From: Ophiobolus disseminans
Taxonomy: Eukaryota > Ascomycota > Dothideomycetes > Pleosporales > Phaeosphaeriaceae
Reading direction: 5' to 3'
DNA: 64,000 nt
NCBI GenBank assembly: GCA_010093685.1
Contig: MU006216.1
Span: 2,660,487-2,724,486 of the forward strand
Each line of letters begins with the position of its first letter. The first letter of the stretch is position 1. Below the pieces are notes generated by a model that saw only the letters and a program-made list of their open reading frames with translations, was not told where the DNA came from and did not search any database. Positions 1 through 10,460 of this stretch are shown here, piece by piece. Made by a program: the position numbers and the translations under genes.

Positions 1-1
1 T

Positions 2-852
2 GGATTAACTAAGCCTGGGGATCTCCTAAAATTACTTTCGCACTCACGTTTGTGTGGCTCTAGTGACAAGCGGGATCAAACATATGCTTTCCTTGGCCTG
101 ACGGATCCCACGTACGGTATACTGCCCGATTATGGCCACAAAAGCATCGCAGATGTCTTCACGGAGGCTGCTCGTTGTATCATGAGCTTCGATAAAAGTA
201 TCGATGTCTTGTTCTACGCAGTAAGTGCCCGGGGCGATTTATCACCTTCTTTGCCATCGTGGGTACCGGATTCGACGGAGACAAGCGTCACATGGCGCAC
301 CACGAGCGATGACCTTATCAGCCCTGTGAGTCCATACTTCTTCGATTTGGAGCCAGACGCTCGGTTCTTTGACGACGGAAAAGTGCTAGAACTGAACGCC
401 AAGTTTGCGGAGAAATTGATCGTGAATTCAAGGAGGCAATGCCCCCGATCGAAGGCAAAGTCTTTGCTTTGTTCGCCGTCTCTGGTTCTGACTCGTACTA
501 CGTTGCAAGAACGAGTCGTGCTGTACAGTGCGGCGATGAGATCTGGATACTACCGGGTTGTTCATTCCTGGTCGTACTACGCCGCATACAGGACCTGGAT
601 GCAGATTCTACGACGAGCGACGACATCACAAGCCATACTAAAAAACCCGAAAACAGAAGCACCGACAGTCTCGCAATGATCAAATACGAGGACAGCCAGG
701 CTCCGTCCCAATCTACGGACGCACCACTGCGATACATGCTCATATGCGATACCGAGATAGTCCACTCAGTACATCAACTGATCAAGACCTTCACGCACGA
801 GTACACCGGTTGCTTAGCACGCGATGAAGGAAGAGCGCTGAGCAGAATTTGA
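2..852 (+). pseudogene. HET-domain protein, C-terminal part, 5' end outside window, frame break
   Basis: C-terminal part of a heterokaryon-incompatibility (HET) protein. Frame 2 is open from base 2, so the gene starts to the left of the window. Family signatures seen are DKRDQTYAFLGL, 'G(I)LPDY' and 'LPSWVPD', then the later block GDEIWILPGC. The first block is in frame 2 to about base 400. The second is in frame 1 from about 412 (IDREFKEAMPPIEGK) to the TGA at 850-852. No intron of normal size joins them in phase, so I read a small indel or sequence error near 400-420. HET proteins trigger cell death when genetically different strains fuse; whether this copy works is doubtful. Family assignment is firm; the pseudogene call is inference. 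Confidence 0.7.
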
Positions 853-1067
853 ATATATTGATCTTGTCATGGGCCTCCCTAATGGTCTGCTGACGCAACG
901 CAATTGTCGATAACGTTTGCTAGCACTCAAAGTCCTGGAGAGTGCGGCCGCCCTCTTCCAAACTGTTTGTCGGCATCCCTTTTGAGCATCTGGATGTATA
1001 TAGGACCAGGCATTCCTCAGCAACGATGCGATCTGCACGCACCGCACTTCTCCGCCCGGACTCAACA

Positions 1068-2631
1068 ATGTCAAACGGCCTTTCCTGCAACGTCGTCAAC
1101 AACGTCATCGTTTTGGACGACGACCTCAGGATCTCTTTCCTCCGAAACATACAAGTCCCTGACAACGACGCTGCTGACTTCCTCCCGCCGGACCTCAGTG
1201 TTTTCTGTCAACATGTGAGAAGGAGGGTTGAGGAAGAAGTTGGTTCATTGATAGAGACTATCAAAGAGAGCGAATATTTATCCTCCTGTTACATAAGCAG
1301 TGATGGAACACGCTACTCCAGAGTAGGTGTAGATGCTGAGATTTTCCCTCTCGAGCGGGTGTCGCAATACGCCAAGAAGCTCCCGAAAGCTATGGCTGAC
1401 AAACGCGGTCTATTCTTTCCAATGTATCAAAGAGAAGCGATGTGGATCGATTTCGAGTCGAAAAACTCTCATCTGATCAAGGTGTTCGTCGGTGGTGTGA
1501 ACGCGATATCGGGCGAACCAGCTGTGGAAACGCCTGCCACGAAGTTGAGACGACAGAATAAGCTCGCTCAGACAAGCAACGATGGGAAAGCTACGACTAG
1601 GGGTCTTCAGGATTATGTCGCAACCCCTGAGCAGCCATGGCTTGATGCAATCGCAACGACCGAAGGCACGGTGCGCCAGTTTGTTGCTATGCCACAGGGA
1701 AGCGGATACTCTGTGGAGGCTCAGATCACTGGACAAGAAGTAACCGGAGGCTTCCAGTTCGAGGTGACGCCCTTTGACACTAAACAGTATATGACTGTGT
1801 ATGTCAAAAATCCCAGTTGTCTAGCAAAGCAGTATCGACTACGAACGGACTGCATGGTTGAAGATCTCAAGCAAATCGTTGTACCGCACGTGGGTGCTGG
1901 TCCTGATCAGCAGCGATTATACTTTTGCGAGGCTCAGATGGAAGGTAAGCCCTATGTACACGAGTGGACGTAACTTCACTGTCACTCACACTATACCAGA
2001 TGGCCGGACTCTCGCATCATACGGGGTCAAAAGTGGGAATTTTACTTGAGCCGTTCTAGATTTTGATCACCAACACATTTAGCAAAACACCATAATAGTT
2101 TTATTTCGACTGCGTGGCAGTAGTAATGATCGTGACCCCTATGCAAAGCCAATGGCCCCAAAAGCTCAGAAGGCTCCTCTAATCAAGGAGATGGGCGTCG
2201 CACCTGGCAGCAAGATCCGACAATCCATCAAGCTCGACACATATCCCAACGCATGGCTCCCGAACAGAACCACCGTTTTTAACGTCCAGATCCTCAATAC
2301 CGCATCGTTCAAGCATGTCATCGGCCGCGAACCACCACCAATAAGCATCGACGCCACCACATACGCTGCACACGGTTATCCATTCTTCGAGCTGTACGAG
2401 GAAAAGAGCGACATCTCCGGCAACTTTGACAGCGTCAAATCTATTGTTCAGATGGAAGACAAGGTGGAGGACGAGGTGCAGATCAATGTCAAGCAGATTG
2501 CGCATGGACAAGAGGTGGGAAAGACGGAGAATGAGGGCCCAACGGAGCTTACGAACCCTGCTGGGCCAAATGCTGAGTGTCAGCATGGCACCTTAGTTCA
2601 CACAGTACATGTGAACTGCATCCTCATGTGA
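1068..2631 (+). CDS. Ubiquitin-like-domain protein of a fungal conserved family; tail replaced by an LTR
   Basis: Model: 1068-1944 (in-phase intron 1215-1340 likely), intron 1945-1999, 2000-2032, intron 2033-2098, 2099-2631; about 438 aa. The N-terminal domain carries LDDDLRISF, FFPMYQREAMWIDF and VNAISGEPA. A degenerate ubiquitin domain follows, recognised by GPDQQRLYFCEAQMED then GRTLASYGVK across the 1945-1999 intron and FRLRGS after the next intron. The third domain has GTIFNVQI-like 'TTVFNVQILN', PPPISIDATTYAAHGYPFFE and SGNFDSVKSI. This three-part layout matches a conserved Pezizomycotina family of unknown biochemical role (from memory). The start was chosen at the first ATG before the conserved block. 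A solo LTR begins after Glu at 2575-2577, so the last 17 codons are LTR-derived; the old reading frame continues after the LTR to a TGA at 2802-2804. Confidence 0.65.
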
Positions 2632-2739
2632 CCCTTAGTCACATGCTTACTCATCTGGTTGCGTATATAATCGCTCTCCATAGCTCTCTCAATACAACAA
2701 CCTTCTCCCTCTTTTCTGCCCTGTCTCTCACATCCGACA
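2578..2739 (+). mobile_element. Solo LTR, family 1, copy 1
   Basis: 162 bp element beginning TGTCAGC and ending CCGACA, flanked by a perfect 5-bp target duplication CTGAG (2573-2577 and 2740-2744). It has a TATA box (TATATAA, 2664-2670) followed by a CT/CA-rich stretch, as in a retrotransposon promoter. Two further copies lie at 11361-11522 and 15472-15632. No internal retrotransposon sequence adjoins, so this is a solo LTR left by recombination. It interrupts the last exon of the ubiquitin-like gene. Confidence 0.88.
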
Positions 2740-2804
2740 CTGAGTTTCGTACATGGAGGGATATGGAGGGTGAGCTGCCGAGTACGAACTACGTGGGTTT
2801 CTGA

Positions 2805-3520
2805 GAATGGTATGGTATAGCTATGAGATGAATCTCACATATCTAGGTGCTATTATTTAAGGTCAACGAAAAAGAGAGCAGAGTACACGTATCCTGGTGC
2901 ATACTGGTATCAATATTGTGAGATTTTGATCCTTCATCAGTCTGCCAGGAGATTCTCAAGAGTACAAAAATCTGTACTAATACTTGTCGTGCGTATCTGA
3001 GCATCTCCTCGCTTTTGCACGAGCATTCTGATAGGGTTTTGGTGATGTTACGAGGTTATCTGGCTTACTGTTTCCTATCTATAAAGATGTAAGGCACACC
3101 ATGAGTCTACTATCAACGCTTCATTCCTAAACTTCATCTATGCAACACAACAACAGCATCTACTTGTTAAGCCCCTTACCCACATACTCATCTACTTCCC
3201 TCAGTATGGGTGCGAAAGTCCCTTTAAAAAGACAATCACACGTTAGTGCAAGACATAATCACCACAACGTTACCTCACGCTTCACAAAGAACATCATGAG
3301 TGCAACGAAGCCAGTAGTAAGCATCAGTACCGAATACTTCACAAAGACTCACACGGAAGACAGTAAAGTTGGAGAAAGCTCAGCGCAAAGACGGCAGCCG
3401 GCGGGGGAAAGCTTTTATTATCTAGTAGGCTACGGGTGCCGCCCTTCCGAAGAACCACACCAAACCAAGCTCCCCGGACCGAACCCGCAGTGCGCCCAGA
3501 GTTCATCGCGGCTCAGTCCT
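2805..3520. other. Intergenic stretch, no supported gene
   Basis: About 0.7 kb of AT-richer sequence after the old stop codon of the ubiquitin-like gene. The short ORFs show no family signature or introns. Nothing else recognised. Confidence 0.5.
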
Positions 3521-3556
3521 CGTCGTCATCGTCATCGTCGTCGTCGTCGTCGTCAT
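3521..3556. repeat. TCG/TCA trinucleotide microsatellite
   Basis: Roughly twelve units of TCG with two TCA variants in a GC-rich context. It would encode poly-Ser or poly-Asp/Arg depending on strand, but no supported gene contains it. Confidence 0.85.
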
Positions 3557-3635
3557 TCACAGCTGGGTGTCCCAGTAGGCAGCCTAGGCGTCGCCGATCA
3601 GGGTGCGCTCGTACGCCGACAGTGAGAGCCGGGCG

Positions 3636-3845
3636 TTTCCTCGGCGGAGCACCACGCGTCTAGTCGGAACTGGTGCACCGTCGCACCCACCGAGGCCACG
3701 GTGAACGAGGGGAGGCCGACGAGGGGGGAGAGTGAGCCTCTCCTCGGCGAAGCACCACGATCAGGTGGTCGAGCCACACGTCCGCTCGGTACTGGTGCAC
3801 CGCGGCGCCCAGCGAGGCCACGGTGAGGGAGGGAGGTCGAGGAGG
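3636..3845. repeat. Imperfect ~105 bp tandem duplication
   Basis: Copy 1 (3636-3725) and copy 2 (3739-3845) share CCTCGGCG-AGCACCACG, ACTGGTGCACCG and CGAGGCCACGGTGA in the same order. On the minus strand both copies read a similar peptide (TVASLGAAVHQYR against TVASVGATVHQFR). Most differences are silent or conservative, which hints that the unit was once coding. Confidence 0.6.
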
Positions 3846-3889
3846 GGTGACGGCGTGGGGACGTTGGCCAGAGCAGCGGGAAGCAGACC

Positions 3890-4540
3890 GGAGGGGGGCG
3901 TCAGGATGGTGGTGCCCGAGGGCTATTTTGAGGTGCTGCCCGTCGTGAGCGCAGAAGTGGTGGGCGCAGGTGGGTTGTTGCCCGGAGGCCAGGTGGTGAT
4001 GAAGCGAGGGAGCGCATTGTCAGTTGCCTAGGTGGTGTAGACATTCTCAGGAATGAATATCGTGGTTTGAGGAAGGGTAGCCGCAGAAAATGGCAGCGGC
4101 TGGGGAGATAATGAGGAGACGACCAGAATACATGCTACAGAGGCAGCGGCGAGGATGTAAGTAGTTACGGTGCTCTACAATGTCTTATATCTGGTGGCGA
4201 TGAACAGTTGCTGGATGCGGCACATGTAGGGGGTGTTGGATACTGATCCGTTCAAGTTCCTTTCTCTTCTCATCCCTTTCGGCGACACCGCCGCTGGACT
4301 CCCAGACTCCTGGATTGTCGTGACCTTTTGCAAATTGTTCAGTAAACTAACAACCTGTGTCAACAGTAAGACATCTCGTCCTCCGAGCACGTCATCGTCA
4401 TGAATTGTCATGGCAACAACAGCGGTGGCTGATGAGGAGAAGGCGGCGGCTGGGGAGGCTGATGAGGGGGGTCGGCGTGTGGATGTCGGCTGTGGGAGAA
4501 GAGTGAGGCGGATCGGAGGTGGTGGCGAGATGTTGCCCAA
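3890..4540 (-). pseudogene. Degenerate Ser/Thr/Pro-rich frame with a hydrophobic segment and three TAG stops
   Basis: One minus-strand frame stays protein-like for about 650 bases. It holds a Ser/Ala-rich start, a hydrophobic stretch (YILAAASVACILVV), FIPENVYTT and a mucin-like run (FITTWPPGNNPPAPTTSAL). TAG codons break it at 4175-4177, 4028-4030 and 3923-3925. No intron removes them cleanly. I read it as the relic of a secreted or membrane-anchored mucin-like protein, with no named family. There is no convincing ATG, and the whole could still be chance. Confidence 0.3.
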
Positions 4541-5720
4541 AGATGTGGTGGTGTTGAAGCTTGTCTATCTTCGGCAACCTTTGCGATCTATATCGGTACG
4601 AAAAGACGCCTGTCTGTCTGATGTCAGCAAGTGTCGCTTTTCAGTTGCTTGACGATATGATGCCTTGAGGTATACCAGGCTTCGATATGGTCATGACAAG
4701 AGAAAGGTATACTGTCGACCCATGGCCTCGAGTATAGCCCTTCGAGACGTCTAATTATTCTGCTGCTTATCTTAAACTCGGCATATTTAGCTTCTCATTG
4801 CGCTCCACAGGAGACGGCGCTCTTCCCAAACGTTCGCCGCGGCGCCGTAGAAATGCTGGAAAAGCCTCCACCTTCATGCCCTCGACTTTGTGTCATAGTA
4901 AAGTAGCCCCATGACTCGGTAGACCGAACCCGTAGTGCGCTCCGGCCTGATACCGTCCTGTTCACTCGTGTCTGTCGCAAGCCGGTAGACTCCTCGATGG
5001 CCGCTGTAGCTTCATCGGCTCGTGAGAGTGCGTTTTCAACCGTGACTTTCCTAGCTTGTATGGCGTCTGGGTAATGCTATTTCGCCAAAGCAATGAAGTT
5101 GTAGTCGTCGTTGGTAGTCTCTGGTGAGTACTTTCAGCTCAGGCGGCGCAGACGTTGCTGTCTTCTAATGGAATGCGGGCGGCGGCAGTAACACTGCTAT
5201 CGTTAGCGAGAGCTGAGAAGGTCGGCGTGTATGTGCGATTGGCGCGCTAGGGCGGATAGTATGCGAAGAGCAGCGGGGTGTGGGGTAACTCTGAGTGCGC
5301 GAGGCATCAGGTGGGAGAGAAGGGGTTATCGAAGACGTACCTAGGTAGTAATCGCGATACGGCTTGAGGCCATGGCTTTAGAGTGGCGGCGGATTTCATG
5401 CCCTGGAGCATGTTGTTAGTGGTGGAAGAGAGCATCCATACACCAAGCCCACCTGCAGAGCTTGCATCATAGCACCTACCTCTAATAATCGACCGCGAAT
5501 CCAGTATATTACTCAGTCTTTCTTCGTCGAACCAACAGCCTATACTTCCTCAGCGATCATCACAGTATTCATGCATTAGCTCATAGAGCGCCAATTCGTA
5601 TCAAGCGTAATCACAACAAAGGTCACATATCACGTAACATCCACACAGAAGACAGTATTGATGCAAGCAGACTTTTGTTGAAGCTAATTAATAGGGAGCT
5701 ATCCTATTCGAAACCCAAAC
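4541..5720. other. Stretch without a supported gene
   Basis: About 1.2 kb. ORFs are short, overlap on both strands and lack signatures. Part of 4410-4500 resembles 4090-4125 (GCGGCTGGGGAG, GATGAGGAGA), an old local duplication. Confidence 0.5.
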
Positions 5721-5872
5721 AACGCCCTGGAGTCCCAGGCCAGAATGCGTGGGACCCCGCCGAGGAGAGCGTGTAGCCTCAGGCTCAACAAGCAAAAATT
5801 CCATCAAAACCATAAACGACGCCCTGGGGTCCCAAGCCGGAATTGTCCTTGGGACCCCCCGACGAAGGCTCG
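5721..5872. repeat. Two ~52 bp direct copies at the 3' end of the proline-rich gene
   Basis: 5721-5772 and 5818-5872 share GCCCTGG-GTCCCA-GCC-GAAT and GGGACCCC-CGA-GA. The distal copy lies beyond the TGA of the neighbouring gene. On the minus strand it reads HSGLGLQGVVW against NSGLGPQGVVY in the coding copy. The gene's last exon segment was therefore duplicated in tandem, or a longer ancestral reading frame was cut by the stop. Confidence 0.7.
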
Positions 5873-6291
5873 TTGTTGGCATGGCCCTTGGGCCAGAGGC
5901 CGGCGGCGCGTTGGGCCTGCGCCCAGGCGACGATGGCGGCGCGGCGGGGGTGGTTCTATGATTTATATATTAGTGAGCATTTGCTGTGATCTAATGATAT
6001 CTACTAACCTCGAGATGGCCCAGGGAGGTGAGCTCCTCGATGGTGCCCATCCGTCGGGCCACCGCCTCAGCCCCTGGCTGGTTGGCCTGCCAGGCCGACA
6101 GGACGTTGACCCGGATGGCCCGGGCGTCTGCCGTCCACATCGCGAACGTGAGCGGAGGAGGCGGAGGAGGCGGAGGAGGCGGGTCTAGATTATAGGTCAA
6201 TGATTGCTGCTGATGTAGCACTGGCTGAGTGCTTACCGGAGGGCGATGGGGGTGGGCCGGCTGGGGGAGGGGGGATCGCGGCGGCGGACAT
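5785..6291 (-). CDS. Proline-rich hypothetical protein, three exons, 133 aa
   Basis: Exons 6291-6237, 6184-6009 and 5955-5785. The introns (6236-6185, 52 nt, GTAAGC...CTAG; 6008-5956, 53 nt, GTTAGT...CATAG) have branch-like CATTGACC and CACTAAT, and all phases fit (402 nt, 134 codons). The start is the only ATG giving this frame. Residues 8-29 are mostly proline (a CCTCCG run). Then comes a helical, Arg/Ala-rich region (AIRVNVLSAWQANQPGAEAV, RRAAIVAWAQAQRAAGLW), and a Gly/Pro tail ending VVYGFDGIFAC. There is no signal peptide or membrane segment. The family is not recognised. Base composition is far more GC-rich than the flanks. The matching splice sites make a real gene likely; function is unknown. 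Confidence 0.6.
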
Positions 6292-9200
6292 GGTGGGTGG
6301 TTGTGGTTGTGGTAGCCGGGCTACTGCTGCTATGGGGTTTGCGGCGGCAGGAGGAGGACACGACGTCTTGTCCGAGAGTTTTAAAGAGTGCAACAGGCCA
6401 AAAAAAAATCAGTATATATATGAGCAGGTGTGTGAACCGTGCCCCCGCCTAGCGGCTGTTGACTACGCAGCGTCGGCGACTACTACAGCACAATAGAGCC
6501 CCCAATAGTGGCCTACAAGGCATAGTATTGATCAGAAAATGAGCCTGATCCACCTCGTAACAATAGCAAAGCTTTTGTGGCTCCAAAAAGCCCAAGTGAC
6601 TTCGTCATTCTGGCTGCGGGTAGCAACAACATCCTCAAAGCTCGGCCCTCCAGCGCCGGCAGAGATGCTTGACAGCCTCCGGGCCCGAGCAGGATAGGGT
6701 CCGTGAGAGCTGTGAGGATAGCAGCAAAAGCCTACAGTAGGGAAGGAGAAGATAATAAAGGTCGGGATAGGGGAGACTGGCGGCTACGAGTCGCCATGGA
6801 CGATGAGGTTGGACTGACAATCATGCGAGACGATAGACAGGACCATATTTCGCCACGGCGCACCTACTGGCACCAGGAGCCTACAACAGCGGATGACAGG
6901 AAGATGAAGGGCGGAATAGGGGAGGCTGATGGCGACGAGACGTTATGGGCAGCAAGGGTGAGCTGACCTTGGGACTGGAGGAGAGACAGAGACACCTTTC
7001 GCGACAGCATACGCACTGGTAGCAGAAGCCGACAGCAAAGACGAACGTCAAGACGACAGCCATATAGGAGAGCCTGGCAACTACATGTCGTAGAGGACGA
7101 TTGAGGTTGAGCTAGTTTGGACATGAGAGGGCTGACAGGAAGGTCTATACACAGCATGACCATTGGTAGCAGGCTGCGGAGACGATACTTCCAACTTGAG
7201 ATAGTAGTGAGGAGAGAAGGTAGAAAAGGAATACCATCAGCTCTGCATAGCCAAATGGGAATTATCAGACCATGATTGAACTTGAAGTCTAGTCTTGCTT
7301 TCGAGCCCCTTGATGCTGGGGCGAAGGAAGAGCGCAGTGGCAGAGCGCATGTTCACATACACAGGATCTGCTTCGTCTGCGGCGCCTAGCCAGCTCGAAG
7401 GGAAGCATATGTGGCATATTTCCACGAAGATAGCCGTCCAGACACGAGATGAGATCGCTGCTGTGGCTTCGGGCATGTGCGCACTCCTACCTCTTTATTT
7501 GTGGAAAATCTGTTCAGGCCAATCGACGCAGAAGAGCCTTGCGATTCGAATGAGCGTACTCTTGAAGCGTGATTCGTGGTGGTGCCGTTGATAGAGGCCG
7601 TCGTGCAACTTTTCTTCTATTGCTCCGTGTCATGGTGCGGAGCTCGCAGGTGAAGTTGGGCTTTAGGTTGGACGGCCTTCTCCTCGAAACACCACAACCA
7701 CCAACCCCACCGTGTCTCGAAAAGCCTCAGGAAAGCCTCTGAACACGAGACACGCATCGGAACAACGACCTGAAGCTCGCGAGCATTGCTCCGCGTCCTC
7801 CACAACCACCGCACCGACGTTCTTGACGATCGCGGACACGATCCGCGGCGAATGCATACCACAACTACCGCCGCCACCTCGATTTCGATAGTCGCATACG
7901 CAGTAGAGAGAGCGATGGGGAGGAGCAGACAGGGGCAGACGTGCGGGAATCGGAAGAAGCGGTATTTGCTGCTCCTCCCTTCGTGGTGGCTTTCGCAAAC
8001 ACAATGAAGCCGGCACTCGAGCGTCCACCACATATCCGACGCGGCGAGAGGCGCGGAAGAGGCATTCCCAGAAGCTGGTGCAAGCCGCGAAGCCTTGCTG
8101 ACACTCAGAACCGCCAGATGAGGTGATAGTGTGGTTGTTCCAGTGTCGCTGATGCAGGCCTCAACTCGCCCAGCACACCTCCGCACAGAGACGCGTGCCG
8201 AGATGCCATTAGCATCGCCGGAGGTAGCTACCGCAAGGGCTCCGAAATGGCCAGGCTGAATAGACATGGCAGGATGCTACCGCGCTGCAAGAATACCATC
8301 GGACGCGTGGCGCTGACAATTCGTAGGAATACGCATCGCAATCGTTCCAGACCTCCACCGCTAGTGACACGCATACTTCGAGCAAAGCCTGATAGGGTTG
8401 ATACAAGCGCCAAAGGTTTAGTCCTTGCGAACACGGAATCTCAAGACGCGGAGCGACCGTAGCGACCTCCACAAAGACATGCATTTCAGCAGCGGCAGCG
8501 AGGGCATGCCAGCAGCCCTGTTTCATGGTTTACGGTATTGCGGAGAACCCCAGACATCGGGACTGGCTTTGTCGGTAAAAGAGGCACTGCCATGAGCGGC
8601 ATCTCCAAGTCGAACATCCGCCGAGCAGCATGCTCGGGTTTGGCGCCCACAAGCAGCTTTTGGCACAACTATGTGCATCGACGCAGTACTCCTGACCGAC
8701 TCCTCGCATTGACTGACGGCAGGCAGGATATACTCATACCCCTCCACGAAAGGCATGGAACAGCATCATCTTTGTTCTCGAGTGCAGCGACGCGTGGCGA
8801 ATATGCGAGCTCCGATCCGCGAAGCCTGATCAGCGAAGGCGAACCGTTGAGTAGACGAATCTTAGGGAGATTGTGCGACCCTGAGAAGGGGATGAGCAAA
8901 GGCCAGAGACATTAGCTAACAGCCGCCTTAGGTCCTAATTGGCGTCCGCTTCTCTCTCTCTTTGGCGAACCGTACGATGCCTGATCCTCAAATTTAGGCG
9001 CCATGAATAAAATGCTCGCACCGTCAAGGAAACATAATGATGCTGCAAGATCCTCAGCTCGTGGTGACGAAGCTGTTGAGAATGAGGGAAGACACGTCAT
9101 CCGGCGCTTCGCAGGTGTGCAAACCCATCAATTCCATCGCCTTGAGCTATCAAGGGGAGTAGAAACGCCCTAAAGAGGCTAAGAAAGAGTCAGAAATGCA

Positions 9201-9721
9201 GGTTTGCATGCTGGAAGAAGACATGTCGTCCGTCCGAAGTTCCGGAAGGATACGGTAGCGAAGCGAAATGTGGCGGCGGGGAAGCCGCGCCGAATCAGGG
9301 AACCAACCACCGGAACATCGCATGCAAAACCATCTCTTCCATCGATCACCATCGATTTCGCATCCCACACATGCATTTTTGAGGTTCTGCATCGATTCAC
9401 GGAGTGGAGGAGCATCTGGTGGCTTCGCAAGTCAGCAAACGTTCTTGCAAACAGTTCACACATCCGAAAGATACCGTTGAAACACTTACCTGGCTACATC
9501 ACGATGCATGCGGGCCCCGGGGCTAAAGTTTACGAAATTGATTTGAAGATATTATAAAGACTGGGGAAACGAGAAAGCGAATCCGATTTCGACGCCAGAG
9601 CACCATACAACTGTTTCATGTTGCGACTGATTGACGTCCAACGAAACAAGTCCCTCCATTATCCAGCTTCTTACTCCCTGAAGACGACGCAATCCGAAAC
9701 CTATCATCAATCCTCTCGCCT
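6292..9721. other. 3.4 kb stretch without a supported gene
   Basis: Several overlapping ORFs up to 216 codons (e.g. minus strand 8267-7617, which has an ATG) show no family signature, domain or intron structure. Composition is mixed, and codon use looks alike in all frames. I cannot exclude a fast-evolving gene, but nothing in the sequence supports one. Confidence 0.45.
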
Positions 9722-9775
9722 CACACGACTGGACGAGGAGAATACGTAAGCGTTGCCTCCTCATCCAGTCGTGTG
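9722..9775. repeat. Inverted repeat (18-bp arms, 18-bp loop)
   Basis: Left arm 9722-9739 (CACACGACTGGACGAGGA) and right arm 9758-9775 are reverse complements with one mismatch. It is the first of three hairpins within 710 bp. Confidence 0.85.
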
Positions 9776-9869
9776 TCAACGGTGCAAGGTAACTCAACGT
9801 ACCAACGCCCCGATCGCCCTGCAATCTATCAGATCGCCTACCATGGCAAACTTGAATTTTCCCCCAATA

Positions 9870-10020
9870 CCATATCCCCACCAATCGTTCCAGAAGCGAA
9901 GGGTCTCGTCGCCAGCGCCGGTGACAACGACTTGGCCATCGGGGCTCAAGTGAAAAGGCAGGTTGTGCTTGATCGGTGCCGAGGACTGCACGGCAACGAT
10001 GCTGGTATCAAAAGCGCGCC
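9870..10020 (-). pseudogene. WD40 blade fragment resembling Cdh1/Fizzy-related
   Basis: The minus strand reads LSPDGQVVVTGAGDETLRFW (about 9886-9950), very close to the last WD40 blade of Cdh1/Fizzy-related, the APC/C activator (family consensus SPDG-T-VTGAGDETLRFWN, from memory). The blades that should precede it, and the IR tail after it, are absent. The surrounding frame (RAFDTSIVAVQSS upstream, WWGYGIGGKFKF downstream) is not WD40-like. I take it as a relic of a partial gene duplication. A single repeat cannot form a propeller. Confidence 0.5.
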
Positions 10021-10292
10021 TCGAGGAGGAGCTCTCCGAGAATACACAGAACACATCCCGGAGAGTCTCCTCGTCATCATGTCAAAGAAGTCAACTTCTG
10101 ACTCGCTTGCTGGGTATTCGTTGCATGGTCCAATTCTCCATATTCTTCTGGGAAGAACAAATCATGTCCCACTAGCTCGACATCGTTGTGCAGGTTCACT
10201 GTGGATGGCTGCTGAGAACTCTTCCAGGAGTCTTTATTTTTCAGAAGGCTGGGAATCCAGAGTTTGGCCTTGGAGCTGGATGGCCTTCATAG

Positions 10293-10330
10293 TGCCTTGT
10301 GTGCGTTCGCAGTAGAACGCACACAAGGCA
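10293..10330. repeat. Perfect palindrome, 16-bp arms, 6-bp loop
   Basis: Arms TGCCTTGTGTGCGTTC (10293-10308) and its exact reverse complement (10315-10330), with loop GCAGTA. The left arm is a relative of the arm of the hairpin at 10390-10429. Confidence 0.95.
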
Positions 10331-10389
10331 CCATGACGGCTGTCAAGAACTTTCCGCAGAACACCTTCCAAGTAGGATGTCCCTTCATC

Positions 10390-10429
10390 GTTCCTTGAGT
10401 GCGTTCGTCGTCGAACGCACTCAAGGAAC
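10390..10429. repeat. Perfect palindrome, 18-bp arms, 4-bp loop
   Basis: Arms GTTCCTTGAGTGCGTTCG (10390-10407) and its exact reverse complement (10412-10429), with loop TCGT. Flanking bases GGATG-CCCTTCAT precede both this and the previous palindrome. A third, hairpin-less relative lies near 11699-11730. Confidence 0.95.
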
Positions 10430-10460
10430 AGGGCCATCCAACGTTAACAATGAGGAGTAC

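Noticed and set aside
942..1067. Longer N-terminus of the ubiquitin-like protein from 942
   Set aside because: 942 is GTG, and the conserved part of the family begins after the ATG at 1068.
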